Below, one piece after another: positions 11,561 to 22,325 of a DNA stretch of 64,000 bases. The stretch lies in the NCBI GenBank assembly GCA_951217055.1, contig OX578282.1:72631092-72695091 (forward strand). The letters are read 5' to 3'. This DNA comes from Gerris lacustris. Lineage: Eukaryota > Arthropoda > Insecta > Hemiptera > Gerridae. Position numbers and translations under genes: made by a program. Position 1 is the first letter of the stretch, and each line of letters opens with the position of its first letter. A model generated the notes under the pieces. The model saw only the letters and a list, made by a program, of their open reading frames with translations, searched no databases and was not told the origin of the DNA.

Positions 11561-12048
11561 TAATTGTTTCCCCCGTTTTTTTAATCTGTCAAAATTGTTT
11601 TGGTATCTTACATGACTTAAAGTATCAATTTAGCAAAAGTTAAAGAGCGCTGACGGTTCAAATTTATCTGGGGCTATCTGCGGGTTACTTTCCATAAACC
11701 ATAAAAGTTCCAAACAAATCAGATAAGTACTTTTAAAGATATAGGTGAAAATAAATGTATGTTTGTGTGCATGTGGAATAGAAACAAATGAGCGCAGAAG
11801 GCTGAAACTTATATAGGACCAACAATAAGCTAATTATGACCTACCATATAAATTTCATTAAAATTAGACCTGTAGTTTTTAAGATATGTTGGTTCGCAAA
11901 AATTGAGCTACAGACCGACAGCCAGATACGGAACCAAACATGTTCCTTGATGTCTCAAACGGATTTCTGTCTTAGAATTTTTGAAACCGGAGACTTCTTT
12001 AGAACGATCACATAGCTTCAGTTACCTTCGGTAAGCTCGGAAGCAAAA

Positions 12049-12865
12049 TAGCCAATTGAAACTAAGTAATATAGTAATAAATATCAATACTAAAAAATGA
12101 TATTATAAATGAGGAAATAAACGTAGTTAAAAAAATAAGACTGGGAAGACATTGAACAATCATCAACCATCGGTGCAGTTATTTAATTACCATTATTTTC
12201 TCAATCTTCACTCAATGCGGCAGTTTCACCATAAATATTTAATAACTCTAGTTCTAGAAGAAATTATTAGAATAATAAATACTCGATTTAAAGAGCATTA
12301 GTGTGAGGTTTAAGAACTCCAATCAGAAATTAAATCGGTCAACAATTGCGGACGCCATAAGAGCTCAAAGTCAATTAAAAAAAAATAAAAAATAAAAAAA
12401 ATCAAGTTAAGCTCTATTTAAGGTAGAACCGATTAAGGTACGACAAAAAGTCATAGGACCAAAGTTACCACTGGGGCAATCTGCTTTTCGATACGACTTA
12501 CCCTTTCGCCGCAATAAGTCACCAAATAAACTTTAAAGTTGTGACCGCCATCTTAGATTTGATAAGGGTGGTAAATATATATATATTTTTTTAACTTTTC
12601 CTGTTGAATTGGGCCAATTTCCGACCAAACGCAAAAAAACCGCTGTCTCTAGGTGGTCTAGAAGTACAAAAACATTTTGCTTAGCAAGTCTTTGGGTTTT
12701 GGTTGTTGTGGGTCAACCTAATTTTTTTTTGTTATATAATTGTTAATAACTTTGGTTCTACTCAATATTTTTAGATAAAACCAAGCCTACAATTGCGCTC
12801 ACCTCTGAAAAAATATAATAGATTTTGTTTAGCCAGTTTTGCGCCTATAAAGTAGGACTAGTGAC
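12049..12865. other. Non-coding, AT-rich, unassigned
   Basis: Long A and T runs and an (AT) stretch near 12577 are visible. There is no coding frame of note and no shared repeat recognised. Confidence 0.4.
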
Positions 12866-13396
12866 GAAAAAATCGGTCCGAGACAACTCAGACAAACTTT
12901 CTCATATACGAGTTTATAATTACTTAGCCCAGTGTTTCCATTTATTAGTTTTCAAATGTAAATTTAAATATTATTGAACTTTTCATCAAAATTTATTATA
13001 AAAATAACTTCTCCTGGGTGGGGAATCGAACCCGGGCTCTCTCCGTCCGCGTTTTAAGCTAATTTCTCAGGAACTAGATTTTTCCCGGGAAAACAGCTTA
13101 TATCGTTGGATTCGTATTCAAATGGACTACATTTTAGAATTTTTAATCAAAATCGTCGGAACCGTTTTCGAGAAATAATTTTTTTTCGTGTTTTTTCAAA
13201 GTTTTTGGGGGGTAAAATCGGCCCATTAGTTTAGGCTCCAGGCGTCTGCACAGACGACAGACGACAGACGACGGACAGACATTTTTTAAAAACCACTTTT
13301 TTGGACTCAGGGGACCTCAAAACGTGTAAATCCATCAAAATCTCAAAATCGAATTTTCGCGCCATCACAATACTTTCTCTTTATATGAGAAAGTAA
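12866..13396 (-). repeat. Dispersed repeat C, copy 1 (reverse)
   Basis: This is the reverse complement of the copies at 14203-14818 and 14815-15410, somewhat shortened in the middle. Landmarks on the sense strand are a start with ACTTTCTCATATAAAGAGAA, a block of CAGACGACAGACGA repeats, the phrase GGTTCGATTCC (here reversed) and an end near ACTCAGACAAACTTTCTCAT reversed. It encodes nothing. Confidence 0.85.
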
Positions 13397-14202
13397 AAAG
13401 TTAAGGCCGGATTCGGTTTTTGGAATGTATAAAATTAAAAAGTATCCAAATCAATGTCAATTCTGACCAATGTACAGGCAAAACTTTAATATACAGATAG
13501 AATTACATAATAATGCATTATACATAGTCCTAATTCATTTCTATGAAGGATTTGGAAAGCAAGCTATTAGGCGTTTGGTTTTATCTGTTGGCCTACTTGA
13601 TCATAGGGAACCTAGCCACTGATTCCCATCCTTCTAAAGTGGAATATATAAATACACGTTGAACTAGGAGCACCAGTGTTGTCACAGCAATATACTTATG
13701 CTTTATTACTCGCGACGTGTTCATTGCAGCCGCATGTTACTGTACATATGAATCTTATCATTGTACAAGACTCTCGTTACAACAACACGACACGAATGTC
13801 ATTTTGATTTTAAAATCAACTTTCTACTGTTTATAGCACTGCTCGTTCCAAAATGATATTATAAGTGGAATCTGTTTTTAGGTCTAAATGAGTCTGTGAA
13901 GAGACTATTAAAACAGGTTTCTATATTTGGTGTGACGAGCAGCCGCTTTACTCGGAGTACCGACCTCCAGCTACGAGTCCAGTAATCTCCTCCAGCATTC
14001 CCCACACCATCTGCGAACCAACCGCTCCCAACCGAGCAATTGAGCAACCAACAACCGAATCGAGTTTGGAATTAGAGGAGGACGAATATTATGTAACGAA
14101 CCCAAAACAGAAGTCTTTCTTAACCATTTTTTAAAATCCAAAAAGGACCTTTTTGCCTCTTTTTATGTCTTCGAGAACGTTTTGTGCTCTATAATCCTGT
14201 TT
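13397..14202. other. Spacer between two inverted repeat C copies
   Basis: About 0.8 kb separates the head-to-head family C copies. It is somewhat less AT-rich around 13920-14060. The minus-strand frame at 13859-14047 has no recognisable motif. No gene is supported. Confidence 0.4.
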
Positions 14203-14818
14203 TTACTTTCTCATATAAAGAGAAAGTATTGTGATGGCGCGAAAATTCAATTTTGAGATTTTGATGGATTTACACGTTTTGAGGTCCCCTGAGTCCAAAA
14301 AAGTGGTTTTTAAAAAATGTCTGTCCGTCGTCTGTCGTCTGTCGTCTGTGCAGACGCCTGGAGCCTAAACTACTGGGCCGATTTTGACGAAATTGGGCAT
14401 ACATGTTCAGAAAAATATCATACCCCGAGGAGAAATCGAGAAATTAATTTTAGCTCTAAATTTGGGGGCGCTACCCCCCAAAAACTCTGAAAAAACATAA
14501 AAAACAAATATTTCTCGAAAACGGTTCCGACGATTTTGATTAAAAAATTCTAAAATGTAGTCCATTTGAATACGAATCCAACGATATAAGCCGTTTTCCC
14601 GGGAAAAATCTAGTTCCTAAGAAATTAGCTTAAAACGCGGACGGAGAGAGCCCGGGTTCGATTCCCACCCAGGAGAAGTTATTTTTATTATTAATTTTGA
14701 TGAAAAGTTCAATAATATTTAAATGTACATTTGAAAACTAATAAATGGAAACACTGGGCAAAGTAATTATAAACTCGTATATGAGAAAGTTTGTCTGAGT
14801 TGTCTCGGACCGATTTTT
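14203..14818 (+). repeat. Dispersed repeat C, copy 2
   Basis: This is a full-looking copy of about 616 bp. It starts ACTTTCTCATATAAAGAGAA, contains CAAAAAAGTGGTTTTTAAAA and GTCTGTCGTCTGTCGTCTGT, then CCCGGGTTCGATTCCC, and ends CGGACCGATTTTTAC. GGTTCGATTCC is a perfect match to the tRNA/RNA polymerase III B-box, suggesting a tRNA-related module. I do not see a convincing A-box. Confidence 0.85.
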
Positions 14819-15410
14819 ACTTTCTCATATAAAGAGAAAGTATTGTAATGGTGCAAAAATTCGATCTTGAGATTTTGATGGATTTACACGTTTTGAGGTG
14901 CCCTGAGTCCAAAAAAGTGGTTTTTAAAAAATGTCTGTCTGTACAGACGCCTGAAGCCTAAACTACTGGGCCGATTTTGATGAAATTTGGCATACATGTT
15001 CAGAAAAATCATACACCGATGCGAAATCAAGAAATTAATTTTAGCCCCAATTTGGGGGTGTTACCCTTCCAAAAACTCTGAAAATGTGAAAGAAAACATT
15101 TCTTGAAAACGGTTCCGACGATTTTGATTAATAAAAATCTAAAATGTAGTCCATTTAAATGCCAATCTAACGATATAAGCCGTTTTCCCGGGAAAAATCT
15201 AGTTTCTGAGAAAATAGATTATAATGCTGACGGAGAGAGCCCGGGTTCGATTCCCCGCCTAGGAGAAGTAATTTTTATGATAATTTTTTATGAAATATTC
15301 AATAATAATCGAATGAACATACGAAAGCTAAAAAATGAAAAACTCTGGGCTAAGTAATTATGTACTCGTATGTGAGAAAATTTGTCTGAGTTGTCTCGGA
15401 CCGACTTTTT
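14815..15410 (+). repeat. Dispersed repeat C, copy 3, tandem to copy 2
   Basis: It begins inside the last bases of copy 2 (shared TTTTAC junction) and runs in the same orientation. It differs from copy 2 by scattered substitutions and a shorter CTGT block, so the tandem pair is not very recent. It also carries CCCGGGTTCGATTCC. Confidence 0.85.
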
Positions 15411-15655
15411 CATTCTCGGTTTAACTTATATATAGTTACGAAGGCTTATCTATCTGAGTAATGAGACAACTATAGAACCTGCAGGACCAATGACAGCGGG
15501 TTCATCTGTTTGTACCGTGTGGTGGGAGTACTCTAGACTCTGGACCAGAACTAAAGCAACAGAGAATCCGGTTACGGGTTCCGAATCATCTCGTACACTT
15601 GTTGGGCAATACCTCACTATGCAACCAACGCAGGTCAACAAACTTTAAACCAATA
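15411..15655. other. Unique flank of the BEL/Pao insertion
   Basis: No feature is recognised here. It is continuous, across the BEL/Pao element, with the sequence from 22882 onward, as the target duplication CACCT shows. Confidence 0.5.
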
Positions 15656-15660
15656 CACCT
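15656..15660. other. Target-site duplication, left copy (CACCT)
   Basis: CACCT immediately precedes the left LTR and is repeated immediately after the right LTR at 22877-22881. Five-base duplications are usual for BEL/Pao insertions. Confidence 0.9.
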
Positions 15661-16211
15661 TGTTTGCGCCGCTGATAAAACGTACGTTTATCAATACGAG
15701 AATAAGAATTTTTGCTCTCGATTCCGTTATATCGATTCCTTAGGACGAGAGAAGGGAGGATCGATATATGTCATCAATAAATCGTAAACCGTTAGTTGCA
15801 TAGCGAACTCAGAGGTGAGAGGTTACGCCAGCTGTCCCGCACCGCTCTATACATCTTCGTCGAGACTTCGAAAATCTCTCACCAACCCGTATACCTAAGG
15901 GCATCCCCCCGATAAGTATAATTTTATTTACATTTAGTTAGGTACACTTTACATGCACACACACACATTCAGATAGGTTTGTTTTTCCCGCTTTCACAGG
16001 TACATGGTTAGGTCACTACACAATTAGTTCCAGACTCTGTTACGCCCTGGTATTCGGGATATGTCAGAAGTCAGACGTGCTATCAGGTACTCTACCATGT
16101 ACATGCCGTATTAGCTTAGCGCCTTTTTCCGTTAACTTACCCGTTAAACCTACAGTCCACATAACCAAATTTTTATTCCCGTTCCGTTTAGGGCAGGCTT
16201 AAGCCCAACCA
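15661..16211 (+). repeat. 5' LTR of the BEL/Pao element
   Basis: 551 bp, from TGTTTGCGCCGCTGATAAAA to TTAAGCCCAACCA, identical in length and apparently in sequence to 22326-22876. It should hold the promoter and the poly-A signal; I could not assign a TATA box or AATAAA with confidence. Confidence 0.95.
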
Positions 16212-16219
16212 TATAATTT

Positions 16220-16237
16220 TGGTCCTTTGGGCCGGAT
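16220..16237 (+). other. Primer binding site, tRNA-Tyr-like
   Basis: TGGTCCTTTGGGCCGGAT begins 8 bp after the LTR. From memory, the complement of the 3' end of a eukaryotic tRNA-Tyr with CCA is TGGTCCTTCGAGCCGGAT. That gives 16 of 18 matches, including the first eight bases, so tRNA-Tyr is the likely primer. Confidence 0.7.
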
Positions 16238-16839
16238 CTCCGTTCCGTTTTACTTACATATTCGTTCGTTTACAATTATACCTACAATTATAATTGTTAC
16301 GTCGCACCGTTTTATTTTCAGTTTTCTGTTCAGGTTTATGTATCATATACATATTTTATGCTGCATAGTTGAGGTTTGTGTTAGAGGTTGTTAGAGGAAA
16401 CTTGACTTTGTACTTTAACCCTTTAGTTATAATTCAATTAATACCGCTCCATTCCATGCTATAAAAACTCGTAAACGTTCAGTTCGACCTTTGGCTTCGG
16501 TCGATTTGTATTCTTTCTTTTGCATATTCTTTTATTTCCTTATCTCTTGCTTTCTTTTAATCTTTGATCTCCGATAAAAGATTATTAGTTTTACGTAATT
16601 TATTTCTTTTTCAAAGAAGCTCAACTAGGGAACAGGTTTCAATTCTCGGAGGTGGCACTCAAATTTTATTTTCGTTTTTTGTGGCATCTGTCAACATTTT
16701 CGTGTTCACCAGTTATAGTTTCCTTTGTTCTTCATATTTGGCTGAAATATTAGTTTCTTTTTATTATTTTTTATATTTTTATTAGAAACTTATTATTTTA
16801 TTTTTTTTCTTCACTTCAAATTATTTGATCTCTTTTACT
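16238..16839 (+). other. 5' untranslated leader of the BEL/Pao element
   Basis: About 600 bp of T-rich leader lie between the primer binding site and the Gag-Pol start. The 73-codon frame at 16564-16785 lacks an ATG start and any motif; it is a by-product of the T-rich composition. Confidence 0.6.
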
Positions 16840-19800
16840 ATGGCTGAAAAAGAGACCGTATCTGGTAAGGTAGATCCTAAGGCTCAGATCCAATCTAAAA
16901 TAAAAGTCTTAACAGCTCGAAAAGAAACCCTCTTTCAGCGAGTTCAAAGAGCTTATGATGAATCGAAGTTTAAAAATGACAAATCATCTGCTGATGAAAA
17001 ACTTAAGAGATCTTTTACAATCCGCTGTATGTCTTTAGCTGAAACTAAACAACAGTTTGAAGCTGTAGTAGGTGAAATAAATATGCTTAAAATGGATATA
17101 GGGGAAGAGCTTAATTTTTCTGAATTAAATTCTTTTGACACTCTCTATTGTGTTATTCAACAAAAACTTGGCGAATTAAAAAATGGTGATAAACCTCCTT
17201 CAAGTTCATCTACTGTTGTCGGATCTTGTCCTACGTTGCCCGTACCCGCTAAACCAACTTTGCCGTCTTTAGAAATACCGCAGTTCGACGGAAACGAACT
17301 TAATTGGACATTTTTCTACAGGAGTTTTAAATCTCTTATTGTTGATAACAAAGACCTATCAAACGATGATAAAGTAAGGTTTCTCTCTGGTGCTTTGAAA
17401 AACAAGGCTCTTACCTTAGTATCCGGTATAGTCCCTGTTGGTGAAAATTTCCAGACTTTATGGGAAACTCTGTGCAACCGCTATGCAGACCCACGAGTAT
17501 TGGCCACAAAATATCTCGACAATATTATGAGTTGTCAGACTCAACTTAAAGAGTCAGCCGCTGTCATCGATACTTTCATACAAAATTTTGTTGCGCCTGC
17601 TCAGGCTTTTTTAAATTTAAAACTAAATGATCCCGTGAATTTTTTGTTGTATTATATTGCTTGTTCTCGCTTACCCTCGTTTACTGTTCGTCAGTTTGAA
17701 CTATCTATTTGTTCGTCGTTTAAGGTTGGTGAACAAGATCAAAGAGATATACCCGGATTTAAAGAACTTGCTCTCTTTCTACAGAACTATGTGAAAGTTT
17801 TATCACATAGTCATTTTCCGTCAAGTTCTTCTAACAAAATTACTCATACTGATAAAAATAAGTCATCGACACAACGTTATACAAACAATACCCGCTCCGT
17901 TACAAGTCCTCGAAATAAGTCTACTCAATCTTTCGTTTCTAAGGAAATTCCCGATAAGAAATGCCCAGTTTGCACTTCTTCAGATCACCATTTATACATG
18001 TGTGAAACTTTTAAATCATTATCGCTTAAGGAAAGAATAGCTGCTGTTGAAAACCATAAAATTTGTTCTAACTGTCTGTCTTATCGACATCAGGCACCCA
18101 CTTGTCGTTCTAAAAGGTTTTGCTATACGTGTAAGAAAAAACACCATTCGTTAATCTGCGAGTCGACTAAAACCGAAGAAAAACCCGCTCCTGTGTCTGC
18201 AATCTCCGCGACACTCTCCGCCTCCGCTAGTTCTTCGACGACAACCGTTCTTCTGTCCACCGCTCTAATAACCGTTTTCGATGTGCATAATAAACCTCAC
18301 GTATGTAGATCACTGTTAGACTCCGCTTCTCAATCTAATTTTATTACAGAATCCTTGTGTAAGAAATTAGGACTTAAAAGGCGTCCTGTCGTTACTAATA
18401 TTCAAGGGATAGGCGCTCACTTTAGCTCCGTAAAGAATGAGTGTTCCGTTAAGTTCGCTTCTCGACTTAATAAGTCTTCAGAGTACGAATTAAAAACCTT
18501 AATTTTGGATCAGATTACTGATAACCTTCCGTCTTGTAACATTCCGTTAAAAAATGTATCTCATCTACAAGGGATCCCTCTAGCTGATGAAACCTACCGC
18601 CAACCTGGTACCATTGATATGCTTATAGGTGCCTCGTTGTTCGCCTTTATGTTAGGCCCTGGAAAGATTACAGGACCGCCTAACGCTCCGTTAGCTCTTC
18701 AGACTAGTTTAGGTTATGTAGTGATGGGACCTGTAGAAGATACTTTGAACACGAATACTGAGCCCAAATATCAGTCCCTTTGTAGTATTGTTACTCAACC
18801 GCTTGAAAAGTTAGTCACACGTATGTGGGAATTAGAGGATATCCCTTCCGTTGATTCTATCTCCGCTGAAGAACAAGAATGCGAGCGCATATTTTCTGAG
18901 ACAACCAAACGTATGCCTGATGGTCGTTACTCCGTTGATCTTCCTTTTTGTAAAGATAGTTCACTTCTTGGTGACTCAAAAAATATTGTTTTGCGCCGTT
19001 TTTATTCACTCGAGAAACGACTAGAATCGAACTCAAAGTTAAAGGACGGGTATCACACGTTCATGAAAGATTATATAAATCAGGGTCATATGGTTTTAGG
19101 TGAAGAAGATAGCGATGGCTGCTATTTGCCTCATCATTGCGTATTCAAGCCCGATAGTACTTCTACTAAAGTTCGGGTCGTTTGGGACGCTAGTTGTGCC
19201 ACTTCTAGTGGATATTCTCTGAATGACATGCTTCATACAGGCCCTAAACTTCATGCAGATTTAACATACATTTTAACTCTTTTCAGACTTTATCCTATCG
19301 CAGTAACCGCTGATATCCGCCAAATGTACCGCCAAATTCTAGTAAATCAACATCATAGAAAATTTCAAAAAATATTTTGGCGTTTTTCTAAAGATGAAAA
19401 TATTGCCGTGTATACTTTAAATACTGTAACTTTTGGTGTCAAACCCGCCCCGTACCTCGCTTTGAAGATTCTTCGCAAACACGCTCATGACACAAAAGAT
19501 ATTTACCCCGTCGCAGCATCTATTGTTGAAGATGGTTTTTTCGTAGATGACATGGCAATTAGTTTTCCTACCTTAAAAGATGCTCTCGACGCCTACCGTC
19601 AATTACTAGTTATGTTGAAGTCCTGCGGTATGGACTTAGTGAAATGGAATTCAAATTCTCACTTATTTTTAAATTCTATTAATTCAGACATCCGTTTAAA
19701 ACAAAATATAAATTTTGATTCTTCTGATATTACTAAGATTTTAGGCTTGGAGTTTAACCCGACTATTGATGGATTTATTTTTAATGTTAAAACAGATAAC

Positions 19801-22086
19801 ACTATTTGTACTAAAAGAAATATTTTATCTACTTACGCTCGTATTTTCGATCCAATAGGATTTCTTGCACCTGTCACCGTTTCTCTTAAAATATTAATTA
19901 AAGAATTTTGGAATCTAAACCTAGGATGGGATGAAGTTCCTTCTTGTAGGAAGTTACTTAAAACTTGGAATAATCTTCAATCGCAACTACCGCTTCTCTC
20001 TGAATTTAAAATTCCACGTCACATAGGTCTCGTTCATAACTCTGAAATAGATTTAATAGGATTTGCGGATGCATCGGGCAAAGCTTATGGGGCAGTCGTT
20101 TATTCAAGAATAAATATTTCTGGAAACATTATTATTTCTTTACTCTGTGCTAAAACCAGAGTGGCTCCGCAGAAATCTATAACTATTCCCAGACTGGAAC
20201 TATGTGCCGCCGTTTTACTAGCAAGGCTAATGAATTTTATTTTAAAGTCGTTTTCCGGTAAACTAAATTTTAAAAATATATATGCCTTTTCAGATTCTTC
20301 AGTTGTTATTCATTGGATTGCCTCCTCATCTTCCCGATGGAAAGTTTTTGTAGCTAACAGAGTTGATCAAATTAAAGACTTGCTCCCTAACATTTCTTGG
20401 TTTCATGTTGCTGGTTTGTCCAACCCAGCTGATTGTTTATCTAGAGGTCTATCCCCTGAAAATCTGATGTCTCATCCGCTATGGATTTCAGGGCCAGACT
20501 GGTTAGTTTTACAGCCTGACCAGTGGCCGAAATCTGAACCCTCAGTCGGGGGAGAAGAGTTAATAGAAGAAGTCAAACAGGTGTATACTTCTGTAGAGCC
20601 CGCAGAAAATATTTTAAATACAATAGATCGTTGCTCTTCTTACGACATGGTTCTTCGAGTCCTCTCCTACTGCCGTAGATGGAAACATTATAAGAGAGAA
20701 AATAAACCACTCTCTTTCATCTCCACCGCTGAACTGAATGGGGCTGAAATTTTAATTTTAAAACTTATTCAGCAATATCATTTTAACGAAGAAATTACCG
20801 CTTTAGAAAAAGATAAAATCTTACCTTCCCGTTTCCGTAAACTTTCTCCTTTTATAAACGAACATGGCCTGTTAGTAGTCGGAGGTAGATTAACTCACTC
20901 CAAGTTAAGTGGTTATCAAAAACACCCAATTTTACTTCCAAAAGAAAACCGTCTTGTTCATTTATTAATTGACAAGATTCACTCTACTCATTTTCATACG
21001 GGTGTTGCTATGACTCTCGCTCTTTTACGTCAAAAATATTGGATATTCGGAGGTAGAGACATCGCTCGTAAACGCATAGGTTCGTGTAACATTTGCTTTA
21101 AACACAAACCTCATGCCCCCTACCCTATCATGGGTGACTTACCTAAGGAACGAGTCACAGAAGTCAAACCTTTCTTGCACACTGGAGTCGATTATGCTGG
21201 TCCATATAATATAGTTTTTTCTAAGAGAAGAGGTGTCCGTACACATAAAGCTTACTTGTCATTATTTATTTGTTTGTCTACCAAAGCAGTTCATCTGGAA
21301 CTTGCGACGGACTTAAGTACACCTACTTTTTTAAACGCTCTTAAACGCTTCCTCGCGAGGCGAGGTCCAGTACACACCTTCTACTCCGACGGAGCAACAA
21401 ATTTTATTGGCGCTCGAAACCACTTAGACGCTGTTTATGAACTTCTTACTTCTAAAGATTACATAACCGCTGTTGGTCATGAACTGTCTTCCCAACGCAT
21501 TACTTGGAGCCAACAAGTACCGTCTGCCCCACATATGAATGGTATATGGGAAAGTAATATCAAGAGTACTAAAACTCATTTAACTAAAGCAATAGGTAGT
21601 CAAGTTTTGACTTATGAAGAACTCAATACTTTACTGGCTCAAGTAGAAGCGTTATTAAATTCACGTCCTCTATGTACTCTAAGTTCCGATCCTAATGATC
21701 CGGTTGCTTTAACTCCCGCTCATTTTCTCTCAGGTTCACCTCTAGGTCATATTCCTTCTCCTAATGTAGAAAATATTCCTATTAACCGTTTGACTCGTTA
21801 CCAGTTGCTGGAAAGGATGACCCAGGACTTCTGGAAACGATGGCACGTCGAGTACCTTCACACACTTCAAACCCGAGAAAAATGGAATACTCAAAGTAAG
21901 CCTATCACAGTTGGTACCATCGTCATAATCCGTAATGACCACTCTGCCCCTTTGACTTGGCCACTTGGCATTGTAGAGGTCGTTCATCCGGGGAAAGATG
22001 GAGTGACCCGTGTCGCCACAGTAAGATCGAAAGGCAAACTATATCGTAGGCCAGTGGTCAAGCTTTGTCCACTCCCTACACAGTAA
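16840..22086 (+). CDS. BEL/Pao Gag-Pol polyprotein, intact (1748 aa)
   Basis: This single frame encodes the capsid and enzymes for retrotransposition in the cytoplasm and nucleus. I chose ATG 16840 (MAEKE), in a CTATGG context; the five upstream in-frame codons begin with TTG. In order: Gag with a DUF1759-like region (about 140-300, including PQFDG); three Cys/His clusters (about 375-443); an aspartic protease with LLDSAS (Asp 494); reverse transcriptase with D825 in TADIRQMYR and FVDDM (D903, D904); RNase H acidic residues D1077, E1120, D1152, D1198; an integrase zinc-binding region with HFHTG (about 1382-1422) and catalytic D1451, D1517, E1571 (WES); and a C-terminal DUF5641-like part with FWKRWH (from about 1660). 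The gap of 53 residues between the last two integrase acids is long but, as I recall, normal in BEL/Pao. Length is typical and there are no stops or frameshifts. The protease reads DSA rather than DSG, a variant known in this group. Confidence 0.96.
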   Translation: MAEKETVSGKVDPKAQIQSKIKVLTARKETLFQRVQRAYDESKFKNDKSSADEKLKRSFTIRCMSLAETKQQFEAVVGEINMLKMDIGEELNFSELNSFDTLYCVIQQKLGELKNGDKPPSSSSTVVGSCPTLPVPAKPTLPSLEIPQFDGNELNWTFFYRSFKSLIVDNKDLSNDDKVRFLSGALKNKALTLVSGIVPVGENFQTLWETLCNRYADPRVLATKYLDNIMSCQTQLKESAAVIDTFIQNFVAPAQAFLNLKLNDPVNFLLYYIACSRLPSFTVRQFELSICSSFKVGEQDQRDIPGFKELALFLQNYVKVLSHSHFPSSSSNKITHTDKNKSSTQRYTNNTRSVTSPRNKSTQSFVSKEIPDKKCPVCTSSDHHLYMCETFKSLSLKERIAAVENHKICSNCLSYRHQAPTCRSKRFCYTCKKKHHSLICESTKTEEKPAPVSAISATLSASASSSTTTVLLSTALITVFDVHNKPHVCRSLLDSASQSNFITESLCKKLGLKRRPVVTNIQGIGAHFSSVKNECSVKFASRLNKSSEYELKTLILDQITDNLPSCNIPLKNVSHLQGIPLADETYRQPGTIDMLIGASLFAFMLGPGKITGPPNAPLALQTSLGYVVMGPVEDTLNTNTEPKYQSLCSIVTQPLEKLVTRMWELEDIPSVDSISAEEQECERIFSETTKRMPDGRYSVDLPFCKDSSLLGDSKNIVLRRFYSLEKRLESNSKLKDGYHTFMKDYINQGHMVLGEEDSDGCYLPHHCVFKPDSTSTKVRVVWDASCATSSGYSLNDMLHTGPKLHADLTYILTLFRLYPIAVTADIRQMYRQILVNQHHRKFQKIFWRFSKDENIAVYTLNTVTFGVKPAPYLALKILRKHAHDTKDIYPVAASIVEDGFFVDDMAISFPTLKDALDAYRQLLVMLKSCGMDLVKWNSNSHLFLNSINSDIRLKQNINFDSSDITKILGLEFNPTIDGFIFNVKTDNTICTKRNILSTYARIFDPIGFLAPVTVSLKILIKEFWNLNLGWDEVPSCRKLLKTWNNLQSQLPLLSEFKIPRHIGLVHNSEIDLIGFADASGKAYGAVVYSRINISGNIIISLLCAKTRVAPQKSITIPRLELCAAVLLARLMNFILKSFSGKLNFKNIYAFSDSSVVIHWIASSSSRWKVFVANRVDQIKDLLPNISWFHVAGLSNPADCLSRGLSPENLMSHPLWISGPDWLVLQPDQWPKSEPSVGGEELIEEVKQVYTSVEPAENILNTIDRCSSYDMVLRVLSYCRRWKHYKRENKPLSFISTAELNGAEILILKLIQQYHFNEEITALEKDKILPSRFRKLSPFINEHGLLVVGGRLTHSKLSGYQKHPILLPKENRLVHLLIDKIHSTHFHTGVAMTLALLRQKYWIFGGRDIARKRIGSCNICFKHKPHAPYPIMGDLPKERVTEVKPFLHTGVDYAGPYNIVFSKRRGVRTHKAYLSLFICLSTKAVHLELATDLSTPTFLNALKRFLARRGPVHTFYSDGATNFIGARNHLDAVYELLTSKDYITAVGHELSSQRITWSQQVPSAPHMNGIWESNIKSTKTHLTKAIGSQVLTYEELNTLLAQVEALLNSRPLCTLSSDPNDPVALTPAHFLSGSPLGHIPSPNVENIPINRLTRYQLLERMTQDFWKRWHVEYLHTLQTREKWNTQSKPITVGTIVIIRNDHSAPLTWPLGIVEVVHPGKDGVTRVATVRSKGKLYRRPVVKLCPLPTQ

Positions 22087-22313
22087 CTTTCGTGTTAATC
22101 ATTAATTTCATTTTTTATATTTTTTTTTTCTTTCTTTTTTCCCTCATCGAAGTGAGTTCTTTTCTTATCACCGTTGAACAAAGGTTCATTTATTTTCGTT
22201 TTTTTTTTTTTTACACTTTTTTTTTTCCTCCGTCGCATTTTGCCCTAGCTGCAAGTTGTTAACTAGGGTTTTTAGAAGATTTTTATTTTGTTCTCTCAGG
22301 AAAAGGTTTCCTG
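22087..22313 (+). other. 3' untranslated region of the BEL/Pao element
   Basis: T-rich sequence between the Gag-Pol stop and the polypurine tract. The frame at 22065-22262 overlaps the end of Gag-Pol and reads mostly Phe from T-runs. It is not a gene and there is no envelope. Confidence 0.7.
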
Positions 22314-22325
22314 AGCGGGGGAGTA
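22314..22325 (+). other. Polypurine tract
   Basis: AGCGGGGGAGTA ends directly at the first base of the 3' LTR, the expected place for the plus-strand DNA primer. Confidence 0.8.

Larger units (their letters stand above)
10881..12048 (+). repeat. Dispersed repeat D, copy 1 (split by a foldback element)
   Basis: It begins AATAGACTGCCAATTGGTG and ends TTCGGTAAGCTCGGAAGC. It is co-linear with the ~590-bp copies at 46974-47563 and 48097-48690 once the insertion 10981-11560 is removed. Typical internal landmarks are CACATAGCTTCCTCGC near the start and ACGGATTTCTGTCTT near the end. There is no coding content. Confidence 0.8.

Noticed and set aside
22065..22262. Possible envelope or accessory frame after BEL/Pao Pol
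   Set aside because: It overlaps the end of Pol and is Phe-rich from T-runs, with no signal peptide plus glycoprotein structure.
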